From: Algibacter lectus
GTDB lineage: Bacteria; Bacteroidota; Bacteroidia; Flavobacteriales; Flavobacteriaceae
Assembly: GCF_900112395.1 (NCBI RefSeq)
Contig: NZ_FOLN01000002.1
Span: 186,001-250,000 of the forward strand
Length of the DNA stretch: 64,000 nt
Direction: 5' to 3'
Shown in pieces: positions 63,850-64,000 of this stretch; the stretch's first letter is position 1, and every line of letters begins with the position of its first letter. Both the position numbers and the translations under genes were made by a program. Under the pieces are notes generated by a model. It saw nothing but the letters and a program-made list of their open reading frames with translations, had not been told where the DNA came from and searched no databases.

Positions 63850-63890
63850 TAAAAAAAGCCGATAGGTTAAAAAACTTATCGGCTATTTGT
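63850..63890 (-). terminator. rho-independent terminator for the gene at the right edge
   Basis: AGCCGATA (63884-63877 on the minus strand) pairs with TATCGGCT (63864-63857), extended by A-T and G-C pairs to about 12 bp, then TTTTTTT. Confidence 0.8.
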
Positions 63891-64000
63891 TTACATTTTT
63901 AATTTTTCTGTCTTTTCATAATTAAACAGATAATCTACATCCATTTCTTGGACTTTACCAAGCTCTTTTAAAGCTTTAAAATCGATGTCTTTTTTATTTC
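63891..64000 (-). CDS. 3' end of a minus-strand gene, product not recognised
   Basis: The minus strand from the right edge reads 35 codons in frame to TAA at 63893-63891: NKKDIDFKALKELGKVQEMD then VDYLFNYEKTEKLKM. It is immediately followed by a terminator, supporting a real gene end. Too little is visible to name a family. Confidence 0.55.
   Translation of the reverse strand, partial: NKKDIDFKALKELGKVQEMDVDYLFNYEKTEKLKM

Noticed and set aside
1-64000. CRISPR array, tRNA or rRNA genes
   Set aside because: No regularly spaced repeats, tRNA T-loop/CCA patterns or rRNA stretches were found on reading the window.

Overview
The window looks like a chromosome segment of a marine-type member of the Flavobacteriaceae (Bacteroidota). 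The support is low GC, Bacteroidota promoters (TAnnTTTG at -7, sometimes TTTG at -33), a near absence of Shine-Dalgarno sites, type IX secretion C-terminal domains (PNP motif), a TonB-dependent receptor with a carboxypeptidase-like N-terminal domain, and AT-rich spacers with strong hairpin terminators.

Layout. 1-2967 is an AT-rich accessory patch: the start of a VirE-N/BT4734-type mobile-element protein (minus), then a candidate structured RNA (364-572) directly followed by a 588-residue reverse transcriptase of the defence/unknown-group type, then a small lipoprotein. 3195-5150 is a nucleoside hydrolase plus small-molecule kinase pair. 5356-8934 is a cluster of an AraC regulator, a metallo-beta-lactamase-fold lipoprotein, two ABM-like proteins, a methyltransferase and a zinc-ribbon protein. 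9265-13264 carries a GDSL esterase divergent from a LolD/YbbA-type ABC exporter whose permease gene is broken by one extra base. 13631-17005 holds a structured RNA, a radical-SAM DNA-repair pair and a divergent LexA-like S24 regulator. 19185-23939 is a probable uptake operon for an N-heterocycle: TonB receptor, NicX/M29-type metalloenzyme and NCS1 permease. 24307-38338 contains a hybrid sensor kinase, membrane and cell-wall genes, a secreted tail-collar protein, a large Ig-like T9SS protein, a zinc metalloprotease and a secreted hypothetical protein.

From 38459 onward amino-acid biosynthesis dominates. leuC-leuD-leuA-leuB (minus) has a well-formed promoter. The complete histidine operon hisG-D-C-B-H-A-F-IE (58653 down to 50951) is preceded by a leader peptide with three consecutive histidine codons and a terminator, which is classical attenuation, and it is followed by a diverged TruA pseudouridine synthase. 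A GIY-YIG endonuclease gene sits inside the his operon between CTGAA-N5-TTCAG palindromes. The right end has a prohibitin-like protein, a universal stress protein, a von Willebrand A membrane protein, FabG, and the tail of another gene.

The best candidate for an undescribed system is the RNA-RT locus at the left end. A -7 promoter box ends 5 bases before a 12-bp long-range stem that encloses about 185 nt with four internal hairpins, and the RT start codon lies 7 bases after the stem closes. The his leader, the GIY-YIG/palindrome cassette and the NicX-NCS1-TonB operon are the next most interesting.
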